Shown: positions 47,851 through 58,246, numbered from the stretch's first letter. The stretch: DNA of 64,000 nucleotides from Dehalococcoidia bacterium (GCA_009693055.1 SHYA01000004.1:1-64000); one strand, 5' to 3'. A program made the numbers and translations. The notes: a model not told the origin generated them from the letters alone.

Positions 47851-48822
47851 ATGAGAAGCGCTTTGCTAGCCAGTCCCGCGAGGACGAGAATGGGCCTTCG
47901 TAGCGCTTCCGCACCCCAAGCTGCCGCCATCCAACGCGCCCTCCTCAGGTGGGCGAAGACGAGCGGGCGTGACCTGCCGTGGCGGCGCACGCGCGACCCG
48001 TACGCGGTGCTCCTATCCGAGGTGATGCTCCAGCAGACGCAGGTCTCGCGGGTGCTCCCCAAGTACCACGAGTTCCTGCAGGCGTATCCCACGGTCCGCC
48101 ACCTGGCCGCCGCGCCGCTCAGCGACGTGGTCAGGCGGTGGGCGCCGCTGGGCTATAACCTGCGGGCCGTGCGGCTTCATCGCGCGGCCCGGGCTGTCGT
48201 GGACGAGCACGGGGGGCGAGTGCCTTCCTGCACCGACGAGCTGCGCAGCCTCCCGGGTCTTGGCGCGTATTCCGCGGCTGCGGTGACGTGCTTCGCGTTC
48301 AAGGCGCAGGTGCCGGTCGTTGACACGAATGTGGGGCGCGTGCTGCGCCGCGTGTTCGGCGGCACGCCGCTGCCTCGGGAGGTGGCGCAGTTGGCCCAGC
48401 GGCTGCTGCCCAGTGGCCGCGCCAGGGAATGGAACCTCGCGCTCATGGACCTTGGCGCCACGGTGTGCACAGCGCGCGCTCCGCAGTGCTCGGTCTGTCC
48501 GCTACAGACCTGGTGCGCCTTCGTGACGGGAGACGGCGCGCTGCGCGAGGCGCGGGCGTCCTACCGCGTAGCAAAGGCCCCCTTCGTGGGTTCGAGGCGG
48601 TACTTTCGCGGCCGCGTCGTGGAGGCGCTACGCCACGCCGGCGATGAAGGGCTGGACGTGCGTGCTTTGGGGCCGCTGGTCAAGGACGGGTTTGCCGACG
48701 GCGATGCCGCGTGGCTGCGCGCGCTGCTGGCGGAGCTGGCGGGCGATGGGCTGGTCACGCTCCACCATCCCTCTCGTGCTGAAGCGAGCCAACCGCTCAG
48801 GGTTTCGTTGCCGGGGCCGTGA
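47851..48822 (+). CDS. mutY: A/G-specific adenine glycosylase (MutY-like), without obvious C-terminal NUDIX-like domain
   Basis: [69 protein letters not shown] Fe-S motif. Confidence 0.85.
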   Translation: MRSALLASPARTRMGLRSASAPQAAAIQRALLRWAKTSGRDLPWRRTRDPYAVLLSEVMLQQTQVSRVLPKYHEFLQAYPTVRHLAAAPLSDVVRRWAPLGYNLRAVRLHRAARAVVDEHGGRVPSCTDELRSLPGLGAYSAAAVTCFAFKAQVPVVDTNVGRVLRRVFGGTPLPREVAQLAQRLLPSGRAREWNLALMDLGATVCTARAPQCSVCPLQTWCAFVTGDGALREARASYRVAKAPFVGSRRYFRGRVVEALRHAGDEGLDVRALGPLVKDGFADGDAAWLRALLAELAGDGLVTLHHPSRAEASQPLRVSLPGP

Positions 48823-49486
48823 ACCCGGGCGTGACGCCTTTCCAGGCTCCGGCTTCCTTACCGCAGAGGTAGGTCCTCATGGCGCCGGAGACTGTCCGTT
48901 TCAGCCTGCTCCATGGCTCGCCAACAGTGGCGCGTTCCTCCACCGTCAGGTCGCAGTACCGCTTGCCCAAAGCGGGAAAGTACCACACGCCGCCCACCCA
49001 GAACCCCGGCTCCAGGGCGGGGTCAACGCTGCCGGCGGCAACGCCCGTGCCACCCTTGGCTTGCCAGCAAGCCAGCGCGGCGCCGTCTTGCGCAAGGGCA
49101 ACCGCCTCTACCCAAGCGATGCGGCGCTCATCGCCTTTCAGGTGAGAGACGAGCCGCAGGAGGCGCTCCGCGCGGTCCTGGTCGGTGGCGTCCGCGCCGG
49201 CGAAGCGATGAGTGAGCAAGCTGTTCCACCTGTCCCCCAGCGCGGGAACCAGGAGGCCGCCATCGCTGGCGAGCGCGAAGCCCTTCACCTGCCTCGACCC
49301 CGCGACCGCCTTGAGGAGCGCGATCTCCGCATGGGAGCTGCCGGTTTCCGGCGCCTCCAGCCGCACCCCAACCTCTTCGGGAGTCCACGCTCTGCACGGC
49401 AGGCCTTCCAGGAGCTCCCTGAGCCGTGCGCACTTGGCGGCGTTCGTGGAGGCGAGGAGGATGCTTGGAGGTCCAACGCTGCTCAT
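48797..49486 (-). CDS. Non-canonical purine NTP pyrophosphatase (RdgB/HAM1-like)
   Basis: ILLASTNAAKCARLRELLEG...SSHAEIALLKAVAGSRQVKGFALASDGGLLVPALGDRWNSLLTHRFAG. Confidence 0.75.
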   Translation of the reverse strand: MSSVGPPSILLASTNAAKCARLRELLEGLPCRAWTPEEVGVRLEAPETGSSHAEIALLKAVAGSRQVKGFALASDGGLLVPALGDRWNSLLTHRFAGADATDQDRAERLLRLVSHLKGDERRIAWVEAVALAQDGAALACWQAKGGTGVAAGSVDPALEPGFWVGGVWYFPALGKRYCDLTVEERATVGEPWSRLKRTVSGAMRTYLCGKEAGAWKGVTPGFTAPATKP

Positions 49487-49518
49487 GGAAGACTTTCCGC
49501 GTCTCTCCGCGTTAGGAA

Positions 49519-50076
49519 TCAGGGGACTTTCGCGCGCGTAAAGGTGGGGCTTGGCGGAGCGGGTACCTGCGCCCGTTCCTCTGGCGACCGAGAGCGACGG
49601 CGTTGCAGTTCCAGCCGCAGGCACTCCTCACCCCTGGCCATCGCCCAGCGGTGATTGAACACGAACAGCGGCTTGAGGATAAGGGAGAACGTGCGCACCA
49701 GCGGTTTGTCGGCCCGGACGCGCCAGTCGTAGGTGACGGTGGTCCAGCGGCCTTCCGGCGTGAAGGTCCACACGCCACGGCCCACAAGGTCGTCCCACGC
49801 TTCAAATGAGAACTCGTGCGGGCGACGTGACTCGGTCCCCCGGAATTGCCAGCGGAGGATGTAGGGTAGCCATCCCTTTGTGACGAGCGCAACGCTCCTG
49901 CCGGCGCCGCGTTCGTCACCTTTCGCGGTCTCTTGTGCATTCAGGTACACCGCGGGCCACCAGCGCAGCAGGCCGAGGGGATCGGATAGGACGTCCGAGA
50001 CCTCCTCCGGCGTTCCGTCAACGCGCCAGTGCGTAACGAAGTGGTACTCGTTGATCGGCACACATCCTCCAGGCAA
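49519..50076 (-). CDS. SRPBCC (START-like) family protein
   Basis: YHFVTHWRVDGTPEEVSDVLSDPLGLLRWWPAVYLNA...TFTPEGRWTTVTYDWRVRADKPLVR. Confidence 0.8.
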   Translation of the reverse strand: MPGGCVPINEYHFVTHWRVDGTPEEVSDVLSDPLGLLRWWPAVYLNAQETAKGDERGAGRSVALVTKGWLPYILRWQFRGTESRRPHEFSFEAWDDLVGRGVWTFTPEGRWTTVTYDWRVRADKPLVRTFSLILKPLFVFNHRWAMARGEECLRLELQRRRSRSPEERAQVPAPPSPTFTRAKVP

Positions 50077-50079
50077 CCG

Positions 50080-51843
50080 CTATCTGCGGCGGAACTCCTG
50101 CGCCAGGTGGGCGGCGCTCAGGTGCAGCACGGTGGGCCTGCCGTGGGGGCAGGTCTGCGGCTCGCGGCAAGCGTACAGCTTCTGCAGCAGCTCCGCCATC
50201 TCCGCCTGGCTCAGCGTCTGGCCGGCGCGGACCGAGCCGTGGCAGGCGGTGGTCGCGGCCAGCCGCTCCTCAATGGTGGGGAGCGCGGTCTCCGCCATCG
50301 TGCTGTCCAGCAGCTCTTTCAGGGCCGGCTCCGGGCCCTTTCCCGAAAGCATGGCGGGCATGGCGCGCACCAGGACCGTCCGGCCGCCGAACCCCTCAAG
50401 TTGCCACCCGTACCGCGCCAGGATCTGGCGCATTTGGCCCATGGATTCCACCTGCTGAGGCGTGAGCTCCACCGGCTGAGGCGCCAGCAGCCCCTGGACG
50501 TCGGCGCCCGAGCGTTCGGACGACGCGCGCAACCGCTCGTACTGAACGCGCTCGTGCGCGGCGTGCTGGTCCACCAGGTACATGCCTTCCGGGCCTTCGG
50601 CCACCACGTAGGTCTCCTGCATCTGCCCGAGCACCCTGAGGACCGGTAGTGCGTCCTTGTGCAATCGCGGCGTGGTGGGCGTTACTTGGCCGGTGGGTGC
50701 TTGCGCGGGAGATGTGAAGAGCGCGCCCTGATCGGCAGCGCGGCGCAAGGCATCCGTGCTGGTGGCGGTGGGCGCCTCCGCCGCAGTGCCGGCGGAGTGG
50801 GCCACGGCGTCTTCAGGGGTGAGAAACGGGATGGGGGCGTGGGCCACAAGAGTGGCACGCACCGTCCGTTGCACCGCGCTGAACACCGACTGCTCGTCTC
50901 TGAAGCGGACCTCCGACTTCGTTGGGTGGACGTTGACATCCACGTCGGCGAGGGGAACCGTCACGTTGAGCACCGCGTTGGGATGCCTGCCCTGCGGCAA
51001 CACGCCAAGGTAGGCCTGGTCAACGGCAGCCAGCAGCGAGCGGCTCTGAACTGGTCTCCGGTTCACGAAGAGGACGATGCCGCTCCGGTTAGCCCGGTGC
51101 TGAGACGGTGGGCTGATCAGCCCGGAAACGGTGATGAGCCTCTCAGCGAGGCCGTCCGTCTGTTGGGGCGCGTGTATTTCCAGCAGCGCCGTGGCCATCG
51201 CGTGCCCGTGGACAGACGCGGCGGCTTCACGCATGGAGCCGTTGCCGGCCGATGCCAGCGCCTCTTTGTCGTCGCTGGTTAGCGTGAACGCAACCTCCGG
51301 ATACGCGATGAGATAAAGGCCCATGAGCGTTTGGACGCGCCCCGCCTCCGTCTGCGGCGAGCGGAGGAACTTCCGGCGCGCCGGGAAGTCGCTGAACAGG
51401 CGCTGGACCGTGATGGTCGTGCCTTGCGGGGCGCCGCGCGGCTCCTGGCGATGGACGCGGCCTTGCTGCGTTTCCAGGTACGTGCCGGCGTCTTCCCCCG
51501 CCGCGCGGGTCAGGATGCCCACCGATGCCATGGCGGCGACGGAGTATAGCGCCTCGCCGCGGAAGCCGAGCGTCCGCACGCCCTCCAGGCCATCCGCGGT
51601 CTCCAATTTGCTGGTCGCGTGGCGCTGGAACAGCAGCTTTGTGTCCCTGGCCGGAATGCCGCAGCCGTTGTCCGTGACTCGCACGAGGTCCAGTCCGCCG
51701 CCCTTGAGCTCCACGCCGATGCGGGTTGCCCCGGCGTCGAGCGCGTTCTCCACGAGCTCCTTTACCACCGAGGCGGGCCGTTCCACGACCTCGCCCGCAG
51801 CGATCTTGGCAGCGACAGAGGGAGGGAGCACCTGGATAGGCAT
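50080..51843 (-). CDS. mutL: DNA mismatch repair protein MutL
   Basis: IAAGEVVERPASVVKELVENALDAGATRI, GFRGEALYSVA, and endonuclease-type motif DQHAAHERVQYE. Confidence 0.95.
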   Translation of the reverse strand: MPIQVLPPSVAAKIAAGEVVERPASVVKELVENALDAGATRIGVELKGGGLDLVRVTDNGCGIPARDTKLLFQRHATSKLETADGLEGVRTLGFRGEALYSVAAMASVGILTRAAGEDAGTYLETQQGRVHRQEPRGAPQGTTITVQRLFSDFPARRKFLRSPQTEAGRVQTLMGLYLIAYPEVAFTLTSDDKEALASAGNGSMREAAASVHGHAMATALLEIHAPQQTDGLAERLITVSGLISPPSQHRANRSGIVLFVNRRPVQSRSLLAAVDQAYLGVLPQGRHPNAVLNVTVPLADVDVNVHPTKSEVRFRDEQSVFSAVQRTVRATLVAHAPIPFLTPEDAVAHSAGTAAEAPTATSTDALRRAADQGALFTSPAQAPTGQVTPTTPRLHKDALPVLRVLGQMQETYVVAEGPEGMYLVDQHAAHERVQYERLRASSERSGADVQGLLAPQPVELTPQQVESMGQMRQILARYGWQLEGFGGRTVLVRAMPAMLSGKGPEPALKELLDSTMAETALPTIEERLAATTACHGSVRAGQTLSQAEMAELLQKLYACREPQTCPHGRPTVLHLSAAHLAQEFRRR

Positions 51844-51887
51844 CACCGCTCCGGAATGGTGTTATGAGGACGCAACATAAGACGTCG

Positions 51888-52326
51888 CTACCTGAGCATA
51901 CACCACGTGAGCCGGAGTGAGCCTGCGGACAAAATCGCGCCGCCCGGGCCTGACGGAAAGGCCGACGGGCGGCGTGCTGCTGACCTGGCGGCTACTTTTT
52001 GCGGCGTGGCGCCGGCCCCTCCACTCGCTTGCTGCATCGCCTGCTTTACGCGCTGGAGCGACCCGTCCAGCTCGGTGATCGGGTAGATCTTGATGTCCGA
52101 GAAGGGGCCAAAGGGGAACTCGGACAGAATTGCGTCAAGCTCCTCCAGGGAATTGACGTTGAGGAGGCCTGCCCCACCGGGAAGACCCGCGAAGCTCCAC
52201 ACGTGTTCCATCTTCTTCTGCGCCCTGTAACGGGCAATCCATGCCTGCATGGCATCAACAAGGGCGGCGCCGGCTTCCGGCGGCGGATCAGGGGGGGACC
52301 GTCAACGCGATGACCAGAAAACGCAT
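51888..52326 (-). pseudogene. Muconolactone delta-isomerase-like small protein interrupted by frameshift
   Basis: Frame 1 MRFLVIALTVPP then TGA; other frame continues DPPPEAGAALVDAMQAWIARYRAQKKMEHVWSFAGLPGGAGLLNVNSLEELDAILSEFPFGPFSDIKIYPI; junction at a C7 run (52291-52297). Confidence 0.75.
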
Positions 52327-52523
52327 CGCTCCCTCCTTCTTACTCGGGGCCGTTTCGCGGTCCACCGACCCACTGTCCGGCAGTGTAGGGGAGGAGACGG
52401 CTCGGGTCAAGAAAACCACGGGGGGCGGCGGTGCCCTTGTTGGTGCTGCTAAGAACGGTTAGAATGCGTCCAACTCAAACGCCTCTGGCAGGCTGCAAAA
52501 GTGGGCTGTAGGGGAGCTATCGG

Positions 52524-53786
52524 ATGGCGCGCCGCTTTTTGGCTGACACGGGACTGGCTGCTCTCCTGACGCAAGCGGAGTCCAGCTCAGACGTTGCCCC
52601 TGAAGTGCGCGTCCTCCTCAGCAAAGCGAGTGAGGGGGACGGCCTTGCCCGCGAGGAGGCGCATCTTCTTATGCGCGCTCCGGTGCGAGCCCTGCCGGCT
52701 ATCTGCCGGGCCGCGGCCTCCTTGCGTGACCGGGGCAAGGGCAAACGGGCAAGCTTCTCCCCCAAGGTATTCATCCCGCTGACGCGCCTGTGCCGCGACA
52801 CCTGCGGCTACTGCACGTTCCGCCAGGAGCCGAGCCAGTTGCCCAAGCCGTACATGACGCCGGAGGAGGTGCTGGGGGTCGCGAGGGCGGGCGCGCGTCT
52901 CGGTTGCACGGAAGCGCTGTTCACGCTCGGCGAGCGGCCCGAGCAGCGGTATCCGGAGGCCCAGCAGTGGTTGCAGCATCGTGGCTATCGCACGACCATC
53001 GAGTACCTGCGCGACATGGGCAGCCTTGTGCTCCGCGAGACCGGGCTGCTTCCACACGTCAACCCCGGAACGATGAGCCGGCACGAGATGGAGTCTCTCC
53101 GCGAGGTCAGCGTCTCCATGGGGCTGATGCTGGAGAACCTGAGTCCGCGCCTCTACGCGCCGGGCGGTCCCCACGAGCACGCGCCGAGCAAGCGACCCAC
53201 AGTCCGGCTGAAGACGCTGGAGTTGGCCGGCCAGTTGCGCGTGCCGTTCACGACCGGCATCCTTATCGGCATCGGCGAAACGCCGGAGGAACGCGTGGAC
53301 TCGCTCTTCGCCATCCGGGACCTTCACGCCGAGTACGGGCATGTGCAAGAGGTGATCGTCCAGAATTTCCGCGCCAAGCCGGACACTCCCATGGCCGGGT
53401 GCTCGGAGCCGGATGGCGTTGACATGATGCGCACGCTGGCGATAACGCGCATCGTGCTCGGCCCGGCGATGAACATCCAAGCGCCTCCCAACCTCACCCC
53501 ATCGGAGTTTCCGCTCTTTCTCCACGCGGGGCTGAACGACTGGGGCGGCGTCTCTCCCCTGACACCGGACTTCGTCAATCCCGAGGCGCCGTGGCCGCAT
53601 CTCGCCGACCTGGAGCGGGGCACACGAGGCCAGGGATTTGAGCTGGTGCCCCGCCTGCCTATCTACCCGGAGTACCTGGAGCCTGGGCGAGGTTTTGTTG
53701 ACCCTTCTGTCGCGGAGCGCGCCGCTGAGCTGGCTGGAGTGGACGGATACGTTGCGGGAGGGATAGCGCGCTATGTCACCAAGTAA
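52524..53786 (+). CDS. cofG: 7,8-didemethyl-8-hydroxy-5-deazariboflavin synthase subunit CofG
   Basis: FSPKVFIPLTRLCRDTCGYCTFRQEP radical SAM motif; MLENLSPRLY. Confidence 0.94.
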   Translation: MARRFLADTGLAALLTQAESSSDVAPEVRVLLSKASEGDGLAREEAHLLMRAPVRALPAICRAAASLRDRGKGKRASFSPKVFIPLTRLCRDTCGYCTFRQEPSQLPKPYMTPEEVLGVARAGARLGCTEALFTLGERPEQRYPEAQQWLQHRGYRTTIEYLRDMGSLVLRETGLLPHVNPGTMSRHEMESLREVSVSMGLMLENLSPRLYAPGGPHEHAPSKRPTVRLKTLELAGQLRVPFTTGILIGIGETPEERVDSLFAIRDLHAEYGHVQEVIVQNFRAKPDTPMAGCSEPDGVDMMRTLAITRIVLGPAMNIQAPPNLTPSEFPLFLHAGLNDWGGVSPLTPDFVNPEAPWPHLADLERGTRGQGFELVPRLPIYPEYLEPGRGFVDPSVAERAAELAGVDGYVAGGIARYVTK

Positions 53787-55122
53787 ACAGCCACGGAATG
53801 GGACTGAGCAAGGAGACCGGCCCGAGTCCCTCACGGCGCTGCTCACGGCCATGAAGCCGGAAGTCGCCTCGGCGCTGGAGGGCGCGCTGGCGGGCGAGGA
53901 CCTCTCCGCAGACCAGGCGGTTGCCCTGCTGGAGGGCGGCCCCTCCGAGACGATGGCCACACTCCTGGTGGCCGATGAGCTGCGTCGGCGCACCGTTGGG
54001 GATGTAGTCACCTACGTGGTCAACCGGAACGTCAACTTCACAAACGTCTGCATCAAGGGCTGCGGCTTCTGCGCGTTCAGCCGCGACCACCGCGAGGAGG
54101 AGGGCTACTTCCTGCCCACTGAAGAGATCCTCCGCCGCGTCCGCGAGGCCTGGGGCCTTGGCGCGACGGAGGTGTGCGTGCAAGCGGGCCTGCCGCCCAA
54201 GATGGAGGGCGATCTGTACATCAAGCTCTGCCGCGCCATCAAGGAGGCCGTGCCGGGCATCCACGTCCACGGCTTCTCGCCCGAGGAGGTGCTGTACGGC
54301 GCGATCCGCTCCGGCTGCACGGTGCGCGAATACCTCACCGAGCTGAAAGCGGCGGGAGTGGGGAGCTTGCCGGGGACGTCCGCGGAGGTGCTTGACCAGG
54401 AGCTCCGGGACCTCATCTCGCCGGGGCGCATCACCGTCCGGCAGTGGACTGAGGTCATTACGACGGCGCATGCACTTGGGATTCCGACCACGTCCACCGT
54501 GATGTTCGGGCACGTGGAAACGAGCCGCCACATCGCTGAGCACCTGGCGCTCATCCGCGGCATCCAGCAGGAGACGGGCGGCTTCACCGAGTTTGTGCCG
54601 CTCAGTTTCGTCCATACCGAGGCTCCGATGTTCCGGCACGGCACGGTTGCCACGGTCCGGCCGGGCGCCACGGCGCAAGAGGTGCTGAAGGTGCACGCCG
54701 TTTCGCGGATCATGCTGAACAACTGGATTCCCAACGTGCAAGCCTCGTGGGTCAAGGAGGGGCCTCGCCTGGCCCAGCTGCTGCTGAGCGCCGGCGTCAA
54801 CGACCTGGGCGGTACGCTAATCAACGAGAGCATCTCTACCAGCGCGGGCGCGCCATTTGGGCAACTGGTTCGGCCGCGGGAGTTCCGCCAGATGGTGCGC
54901 GCCGTGGGCAGGGTCCCGGCCGAGCGCACAACGCTCTACAAGCTCCGGCGCGTCTTTGACGACGGGGACGACCCCGTTGAACCGCTGGACACCGTGGGCG
55001 AGCGGCCGGAGGAGCGATTCGGCTCATACCAGCGCCTTGCCCGCTCCAACCAGTTCCGCTACACCCACCCCGCGGGCGCCGCACGGCAGAGCGCCGGCAA
55101 CCCCGGCGGCCCCCAGGACTAG
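53773..55122 (+). CDS. cofH: FO synthase subunit CofH
   Basis: VNRNVNFTNVCIKGCGFCAFSRDHREEEGYFL; overlaps cofG by 14 nt. Confidence 0.94.
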   Translation: MSPSKQPRNGTEQGDRPESLTALLTAMKPEVASALEGALAGEDLSADQAVALLEGGPSETMATLLVADELRRRTVGDVVTYVVNRNVNFTNVCIKGCGFCAFSRDHREEEGYFLPTEEILRRVREAWGLGATEVCVQAGLPPKMEGDLYIKLCRAIKEAVPGIHVHGFSPEEVLYGAIRSGCTVREYLTELKAAGVGSLPGTSAEVLDQELRDLISPGRITVRQWTEVITTAHALGIPTTSTVMFGHVETSRHIAEHLALIRGIQQETGGFTEFVPLSFVHTEAPMFRHGTVATVRPGATAQEVLKVHAVSRIMLNNWIPNVQASWVKEGPRLAQLLLSAGVNDLGGTLINESISTSAGAPFGQLVRPREFRQMVRAVGRVPAERTTLYKLRRVFDDGDDPVEPLDTVGERPEERFGSYQRLARSNQFRYTHPAGAARQSAGNPGGPQD

Positions 55123-55124
55123 CC

Positions 55125-56066
55125 ATGGCAGGCGAGCTGCTGGCTCTGGCGGGCGGCGTCGGCGGGGCCAAACTCGTCTGGGGCCTTAGCCAGGTCTTGC
55201 CCCCTGAGCAGCTCGTCGTGGTCGTCAACACGGCGGACGACGAGGAGTTCCACGGGCTTCAGGTTTCACCGGACCTGGACACCGTGATGTACACGCTGGC
55301 CGGCCTCGCCAACCCGGAGACTGGCTGGGGCATAACGGGCGACACGACCACGGTGCTTTCCGCCCTGGAGCGGCTCGGTGCTCCCGCGTGGTTCAAGCTC
55401 GGGGACCGTGACCTCGCCACGCACATCCGCAGGACGGAGCTGCTCCGCAAGGGGGGTACCCTCTCCGCCGTGACCGCAGAGCTCTGCCGGGCGCTGGGCG
55501 TCAAGCAGCGGATCGTCCCGATGACCGACAACCGCGTGCGCACCAGCTTGCTGACTGACCAGGGCGTGATGGCGTTCCAGGAGTATTTTGTGAAGCACCG
55601 GTGCCAGCCCCGCGTGCGGGACATCATGTACGAAGGCGCCGACTGGGCCTCCCCGTCTCCCGCCTTTGAGCAGGCACTCCAAGAGGCCCGGGCGGTGGTC
55701 TATTGCCCCTCCAATCCGTTCCTGAGCCTGGATCCCATCCTGGAGGTGCTCGGCGTCCGGAGACGGTTGCAGCAATTTTCCGGGCCTCGCATCGCCGTGA
55801 GCCCCATCGTGGGCGGCGAGGCCGTGAAAGGGCCGGCGGCAAAGCTGTTTAAGGAGCTTGGGCAAGAGCCAAGCGCGCTTGCGGTGGCGCGGCGCATGGT
55901 TGGCCTGTGCTCCGTGTTCGTGCTGGACACGGTGGACCAGTCCCTCGCGCAGGAGGTGGATGCGCTGGGGATGCGCGCCGTCGTTGCGGACACCATGATG
56001 AACACGCCGGAGGACAAGGTCCGCCTGGCGAAGCAGGTGTGCGGGCTCGCAAGTCCCGACGCTTGA
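55125..56066 (+). CDS. cofD: 2-phospho-L-lactate transferase CofD
   Basis: LALAGGVGGAKLVWGL...VVNTADDEEFHGLQVSPDLDTVMYTLAG...GWGITGDT. Confidence 0.95.
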   Translation: MAGELLALAGGVGGAKLVWGLSQVLPPEQLVVVVNTADDEEFHGLQVSPDLDTVMYTLAGLANPETGWGITGDTTTVLSALERLGAPAWFKLGDRDLATHIRRTELLRKGGTLSAVTAELCRALGVKQRIVPMTDNRVRTSLLTDQGVMAFQEYFVKHRCQPRVRDIMYEGADWASPSPAFEQALQEARAVVYCPSNPFLSLDPILEVLGVRRRLQQFSGPRIAVSPIVGGEAVKGPAAKLFKELGQEPSALAVARRMVGLCSVFVLDTVDQSLAQEVDALGMRAVVADTMMNTPEDKVRLAKQVCGLASPDA

Positions 56067-56085
56067 CGGTGGAGGAGCGCGCGCG

Positions 56086-56781
56086 ATGGCCCAACGCATC
56101 CTTGCTGTTGTGCCCATGAAACCGCTGGATTCCGCGAAGTCGCGCCTGGCGCCGTCGCTGAGCGAGCGGCAGCGTACCGCCATCGCCGTCCGCCTGCTTA
56201 AGACGGTGCTGAGTGCGGCGACGGCCTGCCCGTCGGTAAGCAGGACGTGCGTGGTTGGCGGTGACGCGCGTGTGCAGGAGGCGGCCGCCGCGATTGGCGC
56301 TGCGTGGGAGGACGATGGCGGCGCAGATCTGAACACCGTCCTGGACGCCGCTTTTGGGCGCTGGTTTCACCAGGGAGGAGACGCGGCGTTGTTCCTTCCG
56401 GCAGACCTCCCTCTTGTGGAGCGCGGCGACCTGGGGCGGCTTGTTGAGGCTTCCGGTGGGCTGAGGGCTGTGGTGCTCGCACCCGCGGCTCGCGACGGCG
56501 GCACCAACGCGGTCCTGATGCCGCGCACCCTGCGCTTTCCCTTCCGGCTTGGCCCGGGCGGCAGCTATGAGCGGCACCTGCGGCAGGCGAAGGGGCTGGG
56601 GTACCCGGTCGCGCGCTACGCCGGCGAGGCGGTAGGTCTGGACGTGGATACTCTGGACGACCTGAACCGCTGGCGCTCGCTCCATCCTGAGGCCTTTGCT
56701 GGTCCTGAGGCCTGGGACCTGGCCCAGAGTCCTTCTGATAAGGCTTTCGATCCCACCGCCGGAAAGAGTCCGGATGGGTAG
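56086..56781 (+). CDS. cofC: 2-phospho-L-lactate guanylyltransferase CofC
   Basis: AVVPMKPLDSAKSRLAPSLSERQRTAIAVRLL; operon context. Confidence 0.92.
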   Translation: MAQRILAVVPMKPLDSAKSRLAPSLSERQRTAIAVRLLKTVLSAATACPSVSRTCVVGGDARVQEAAAAIGAAWEDDGGADLNTVLDAAFGRWFHQGGDAALFLPADLPLVERGDLGRLVEASGGLRAVVLAPAARDGGTNAVLMPRTLRFPFRLGPGGSYERHLRQAKGLGYPVARYAGEAVGLDVDTLDDLNRWRSLHPEAFAGPEAWDLAQSPSDKAFDPTAGKSPDG

Positions 56782-57748
56782 CCGCGTGGGAGAGCCTCTG
56801 CGCGTTGGCGTGCTGCTACCGACGCGCGCCGTTGTCCTGCGGGGAGAAGGCAGCCCATCGCCCGACCTGGTGCTCACGATGGCCGAGCGCGTGGAGGCCA
56901 TCGGCTGTGATTCCGTCTGGGTGGGGGACAGCCTGACGGCCAAGCCGCGCCTGGAGCCGCTGGCTACGCTGGCCGCCGTGGCCGCGCGTACGAAACGCGT
57001 GCGACTGGGGACGGCCGTGTTGCTGGCGGCACTCCGGCACCCGGTTCTGCTTGCCCAGACGGTGCACACCCTTGACCAGCTCTCCGGCGGCCGCCTGACG
57101 CTCGCGATGGGCGTCGGCGGCACGTTCACCGAGGCGATGCGAAGCGAGTGGGCCGCTGCCGATGTGCCACCGCTGGAACGCGCGGCGCGGCTGGAGGAGA
57201 CCGTAGCGCTGCTGCGCGCGTTCCGCCAACCGGAGCGCGTCTCGTTCAGCGGGCGCTTCGTCCGCTACGACGGGCCGGCCATGCAGCCGCGGCCTGTCCA
57301 GCAGCCGGGCGTGCCGCTGTGGCTGGCCTGCCACGCGCGCACCGGCAACGAGCGGCAATACCGGCGCGCCGCCACGCTTGCGGACGGCATCATCTCCATC
57401 ACGGATTCTCCACAGGAGTACGCCCGCGTGCTCCGGGCGGTGCGCGGCTACGCCCAGGAGCAGGGCCGCGACCCCGAGTCGCTTCACGCGGCGTTCTACA
57501 TGACGGTGAACCTGAACGAGGACGAGCCGCGTGCCGCAGCGGAGGCGGAGGCATTTCTCCTGCGGTACTACGGGGTCAATCACTGGGGCCAAGCGTGGGG
57601 CCCGTTTGGAAGCCCGTCACGTGTGGCGGAGCGCATCATAGCGTACCGTGACGCCGGCGCGCAGACGGTCATCTTGCGCTTTGCGGGGTTTGACCAGATG
57701 CAGCAATTGGAGCGGCTGGCGGATAAGGTGCTGCCCAAGCTCGTCTGA
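56774..57748 (+). CDS. LLM-class F420-dependent oxidoreductase
   Basis: DSVWVGDSLTAKPRLEPLATLAAVAARTKRVRLGTAVLLAALRHPVLLAQTVHTLDQLSGGRLTLAMGVGG; ATG at 56774 overlaps cofC stop. Confidence 0.88.
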   Translation: MGSRVGEPLRVGVLLPTRAVVLRGEGSPSPDLVLTMAERVEAIGCDSVWVGDSLTAKPRLEPLATLAAVAARTKRVRLGTAVLLAALRHPVLLAQTVHTLDQLSGGRLTLAMGVGGTFTEAMRSEWAAADVPPLERAARLEETVALLRAFRQPERVSFSGRFVRYDGPAMQPRPVQQPGVPLWLACHARTGNERQYRRAATLADGIISITDSPQEYARVLRAVRGYAQEQGRDPESLHAAFYMTVNLNEDEPRAAAEAEAFLLRYYGVNHWGQAWGPFGSPSRVAERIIAYRDAGAQTVILRFAGFDQMQQLERLADKVLPKLV

Positions 57749-57793
57749 CCAGGGGCATGCCGTAGAATGGGCACGAATGAGGTGAGAGACAAC

Positions 57794-58246
57794 ATGGCGG
57801 AACAGAGGGATGACCTGAAAGCGCGCTATGAGGCGCTGGAGTGGAAGGGGTCGGTGGAGAGCCCGGAGGCGGTTGACCCTGCTGTCCTCCTAGCGTTTGC
57901 GTACGACTACCCCGACGCACAGTCGGAAGTGGCCATTGACACGGACGAGTTCACCGCGGTCTGCCCGTGGACCGGCCTGCCCGACTTTGGCAGGCTGGTG
58001 GTGCGCTATGTGCCCCAGCGGCTGTGCGTTGAGCTGAAGGCGCTGAAGTACTATCTGCTGGCGTACCGGAACGTTGGGATTGTGCAGGAGCACGCGGCCA
58101 ACCGGATCCTGCGAGACCTCGTTGCGTGCTGCAAGCCGCGCCAAATGCACCTAAGCCTGGACTACAAGCCACGCGGCGGGATTCACACGGTCGTGGAGGC
58201 CGCCTACAACGCCGAGAAGGGGTTCAACGCGCCGGTGTCGCGGTAG
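57794..58246 (+). CDS. queF: NADPH-dependent 7-cyano-7-deazaguanine reductase QueF
   Basis: EFTAVCPWTGLPDFGRLVVRYVPQRLCVELKALKYYLLAYRNVGIVQEHAANRIL. Confidence 0.94.
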   Translation: MAEQRDDLKARYEALEWKGSVESPEAVDPAVLLAFAYDYPDAQSEVAIDTDEFTAVCPWTGLPDFGRLVVRYVPQRLCVELKALKYYLLAYRNVGIVQEHAANRILRDLVACCKPRQMHLSLDYKPRGGIHTVVEAAYNAEKGFNAPVSR

